This document shows, piece by piece, positions 12,857 to 14,880 of a stretch of 14,880 bases of DNA (positions are counted from its first letter, which is position 1; the number at the start of each line of letters is the position of its first letter). The DNA is from an uncultured Cellvibrio sp. (GTDB lineage Bacteria > Pseudomonadota > Gammaproteobacteria > Pseudomonadales > Cellvibrionaceae). The DNA lies in assembly GCA_946886255.1 (NCBI GenBank), contig CAMPIG010000069.1, positions 1 to 14,880 of the forward strand, in the 5' to 3' direction. A model generated the notes under the pieces. That model was given only the letters and a program-made list of their open reading frames with translations, made no database searches and had not been told where the DNA came from. The translations under genes and the position numbers were made by a program.

Positions 12857-14722
12857 TCAGGGTGCTACGCAATCCAGACAACTCGCATAAACCGCATGAG
12901 GATCATTCATCTTGCTGAGTGTGGCCAGCGGTTTGAGTAATGGCAATACCTGTTGTTGTACCTCCAGCGCGGTGACATTATTCAGCAAGGTTTTGGGTGC
13001 AAGCATGCCCACATAACTACCGGCGAGCTGGCGTAAAAAGATTTCGCGAGGCGAAAGCGGCCGGCTGATAACCTCTACACTGTATTCGTCCAGGTTGACG
13101 TGTTGGGCAGCAGCGGCAATCACGTCTTCCAGTGTGCCCAACTGATCCACTAAACCCAGTTGCTGCGCCGTAGCACCGCTCCATACCCGCCCTTCGGCAA
13201 TAGCTTCAATGTCCGCCGGTTCTGCCTGGCGCGCTTCCGCCACCAGATTAATGAAGCGCTGGTAAATATGGTCGACAGTTAACTGAATGATGTCACTGGC
13301 TTGAGGTGAAAGTTCGCGATCAGGGCGAGCGGCGCCGGCCAGTGCGGTGGTGCCGACACCATCCGTCGTGATACCAATATTGGCGAGACTTTTTTCTACT
13401 GTAGGAAACGCGCCGAAGACGCCAATGGAGCCGGTCAAGGTCGTTGGTGTTGCCCAGATTTCATTGCCTGCAGCGGCGATCCAGTAACCGCCCGATGCAG
13501 CCAGGCTGCCCATGGAGATAAACACCGGTATACCGGCATCGCGGGTTGCCTGAATTTCATCGCGAATAACTTCCGACGCAAAGGAGCTGCCGCCGCCACT
13601 GTCGATGCGAATGACCAGTGCCTTTACCACATTTTCCTCACGTACTTTTTGCAGTATCTCCGCCACTGTCTGGCTGCCGATACTGCCGTCCGGTTGGTGT
13701 CCATCAAGTATATTGCCGGAGGCCACCAACAGGCCGATCTTGTCGGCTTTGGGGGGTTGTGTGCGCTTCGCATCGGCAAGATACACACTGGCGTCGACTC
13801 CGTTGTAATAGTTACCCGCATCACTTTTGCCCAGTTGTTCGATCAGCTGTTGCTGAACGCTTTGATAGTTTTTGAGTTCATCCACCAAACCGTTTTCCAG
13901 TGCAAGTTGTGCACTGCTGCCGCCGACATCGCGCAACTTGGTATCCATGGTATTGATGAAGTTATCAAGCGAACCTTCGGGTAATTCGCGTGCCTGTTCA
14001 ATCTGTTGCGTGTATTGCACCCACAATTCGCCCAACCAACGGGAGTTATGTTCTTTGGATTCTTCGGACATGTCTTCACGCAGTAGCGGCTCTACCGCAT
14101 CCTTGAATTTTCCGGAGCGGAATACGTGAAAGTTAATGTCGAGTTTATCTAACGTGCCTTTGATGTAATTGCGGTAGGTGCCGTAGCCGGTTACCAGCAC
14201 AGCGCCCATATCATTCAAATAAATCGTGTCGGCATAACTGGCCAGGTAATATTGGTCCTGCGTAAAGTTGTCGCCGTAGGCGATAATTTTTTTCCCACTG
14301 GCTTTAAACTTTTCCAGTGCCTGGCCGATCTCCTGCAGTTTGCTGATGCCGCCAACCAACAGGTAATCTAACTCCAGAATCAGGGTCGTGACGCGCTCAT
14401 CTTCAGTGGCAAAATTAATGGCTTCCACCAGCTCGCGTACAACGGTTTCACTTTCTTCCGGTCCCACATCACTGAGCAGCAAACTGACTGGATCAACATA
14501 GTTACGCTGATCGACCAGCATACCGCTGGGCGCAACACGTAACGCGAATTCGGCGGGGAGCACCGGTGTTTTCTGCGTGCCCAGCGCGATGACAATCACC
14601 AACACAATAAACAGAAAGATCAGATTGAATACGGCGATCCGTATCCAGGTCAGCAGCGACCAGAGTCCAAATATAAATCGGCTGAACGGGCCGGGAGTGC
14701 GTTGTTGCTGTGAATGGTCCAC
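12857..14722 (-). CDS. sppA: Signal peptide peptidase SppA, 67 kDa type
   Basis: SppA is a membrane-anchored serine protease that digests signal peptides left after secretion. The 621-residue protein is the long, tandem-domain type. It has one N-terminal membrane anchor (about 24-47), the catalytic lysine Lys207 in the first domain (GKFKDAVEPLLREDMS) and the nucleophile Ser410 in the second (SLAASGGYW), matching the Ser/Lys dyad of E. coli SppA (Lys209, Ser409). GGGSSFASE (376-384) and TLTGSIGVFG (428-437) are the usual oligomer/active-site loops. The start is GTG 14722 with AAGGA about eight bases upstream. It converges on the cyclase gene with a 28-base gap. The likely gene before it on the same strand (14786 onward) ends 63 bases upstream, so it may share a transcript. 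Confidence 0.96.
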   Translation of the reverse strand: MDHSQQQRTPGPFSRFIFGLWSLLTWIRIAVFNLIFLFIVLVIVIALGTQKTPVLPAEFALRVAPSGMLVDQRNYVDPVSLLLSDVGPEESETVVRELVEAINFATEDERVTTLILELDYLLVGGISKLQEIGQALEKFKASGKKIIAYGDNFTQDQYYLASYADTIYLNDMGAVLVTGYGTYRNYIKGTLDKLDINFHVFRSGKFKDAVEPLLREDMSEESKEHNSRWLGELWVQYTQQIEQARELPEGSLDNFINTMDTKLRDVGGSSAQLALENGLVDELKNYQSVQQQLIEQLGKSDAGNYYNGVDASVYLADAKRTQPPKADKIGLLVASGNILDGHQPDGSIGSQTVAEILQKVREENVVKALVIRIDSGGGSSFASEVIRDEIQATRDAGIPVFISMGSLAASGGYWIAAAGNEIWATPTTLTGSIGVFGAFPTVEKSLANIGITTDGVGTTALAGAARPDRELSPQASDIIQLTVDHIYQRFINLVAEARQAEPADIEAIAEGRVWSGATAQQLGLVDQLGTLEDVIAAAAQHVNLDEYSVEVISRPLSPREIFLRQLAGSYVGMLAPKTLLNNVTALEVQQQVLPLLKPLATLSKMNDPHAVYASCLDCVAP

Positions 14723-14785
14723 GTTTTACATCCTTAGGGTTAACAGGAAATCAATGGAGGTTTTGCAGTGCCCAAAGGCAAGAGA

Positions 14786-14880
14786 TTATTCAAGGGTTGT
14801 TGGTTGTCGTTGGTAATATTGCCAGTATTGCATCCAGCGGCTGATCATCATCGCGCTGATAAAAATAGTGACCGATAGTA
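14786..14880 (-). CDS. 3' end of a possible membrane protein gene, cut by the window edge
   Basis: On the minus strand a frame open to the window edge gives 30 residues before TAA at 14786-14788. It has a hydrophobic stretch (LSVTIFISAMMIS) followed by an aromatic, basic tail (RWMQYWQYYQRQ), as at the end of a membrane protein. It would lie 63 bases upstream of sppA in the same direction. Too little is visible to name a family, and the other two frames close sooner or look less protein-like. Confidence 0.4.
   Translation of the reverse strand, partial: LSVTIFISAMMISRWMQYWQYYQRQPTTLE

Noticed and set aside
1..14880. CRISPR arrays, tRNA or rRNA genes, insertion sequences, phage or defence genes
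   Set aside because: No regularly spaced repeats, cloverleaf-like segments, transposase or integrase motifs, or terminal inverted repeats of an element were seen on either strand.

Overview
The window looks like the chromosome of a free-living, plant-polysaccharide-degrading gammaproteobacterium, most likely a Cellvibrio relative (Cellvibrionaceae). The reasons are the order purN-purM (minus strand) / DUF2066-hda (plus strand), which I remember from pseudomonads and relatives, combined with a lipoprotein family-9 glycoside hydrolase, a bacteriophytochrome, and a moderate base composition. The species call is inference; no database search was possible.

Layout. Positions 1-387 are an AT-rich leader with no convincing gene and one large imperfect palindrome at 91-127. 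Positions 388-3410 hold a two-gene light-sensing operon: heme oxygenase (bphO), which makes biliverdin, and a bacteriophytochrome histidine kinase (bphP), which binds it. Positions 3511-4291 carry a small lipoprotein and a small zinc-ribbon protein, both of unknown role. Positions 4335-7444 (minus strand) carry, in transcription order, purM, purN, a periplasmic DUF3108 protein and a SlyD-type FKBP prolyl isomerase. A divergent promoter region (about 7445-7661) separates these from DUF2066 and hda on the plus strand. Next comes a cellulase/cellodextrinase-type GH9 lipoprotein (9838-11619), flanked by inverted repeats, and a MASE2-GGDEF diguanylate cyclase (11755-12828). On the minus strand sppA (signal peptide peptidase) follows, preceded at the window edge by the probable 3' end of another membrane protein gene.

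The main anomaly is purM. An in-frame TAA at 6836-6838 interrupts an otherwise full-length, well conserved gene at codon 203 of 353. The frame and conserved residues continue undisturbed after it, so one base change (AAA to TAA) explains it. Either this is a sequencing error or the strain carries a recent lesion in an essential step of de novo purine synthesis.

Two signalling genes appear here (BphP kinase, GGDEF cyclase), but neither has an obvious partner beside it. BphP has no adjacent response regulator, and nothing links the cyclase to the GH9 gene beyond proximity. I found no RNA genes, CRISPR arrays, insertion sequences or phage genes. I do not see a clearly new multi-gene system. The observations most worth following are the purM stop, the palindrome upstream of bphO, and the inverted repeats around the GH9 gene.
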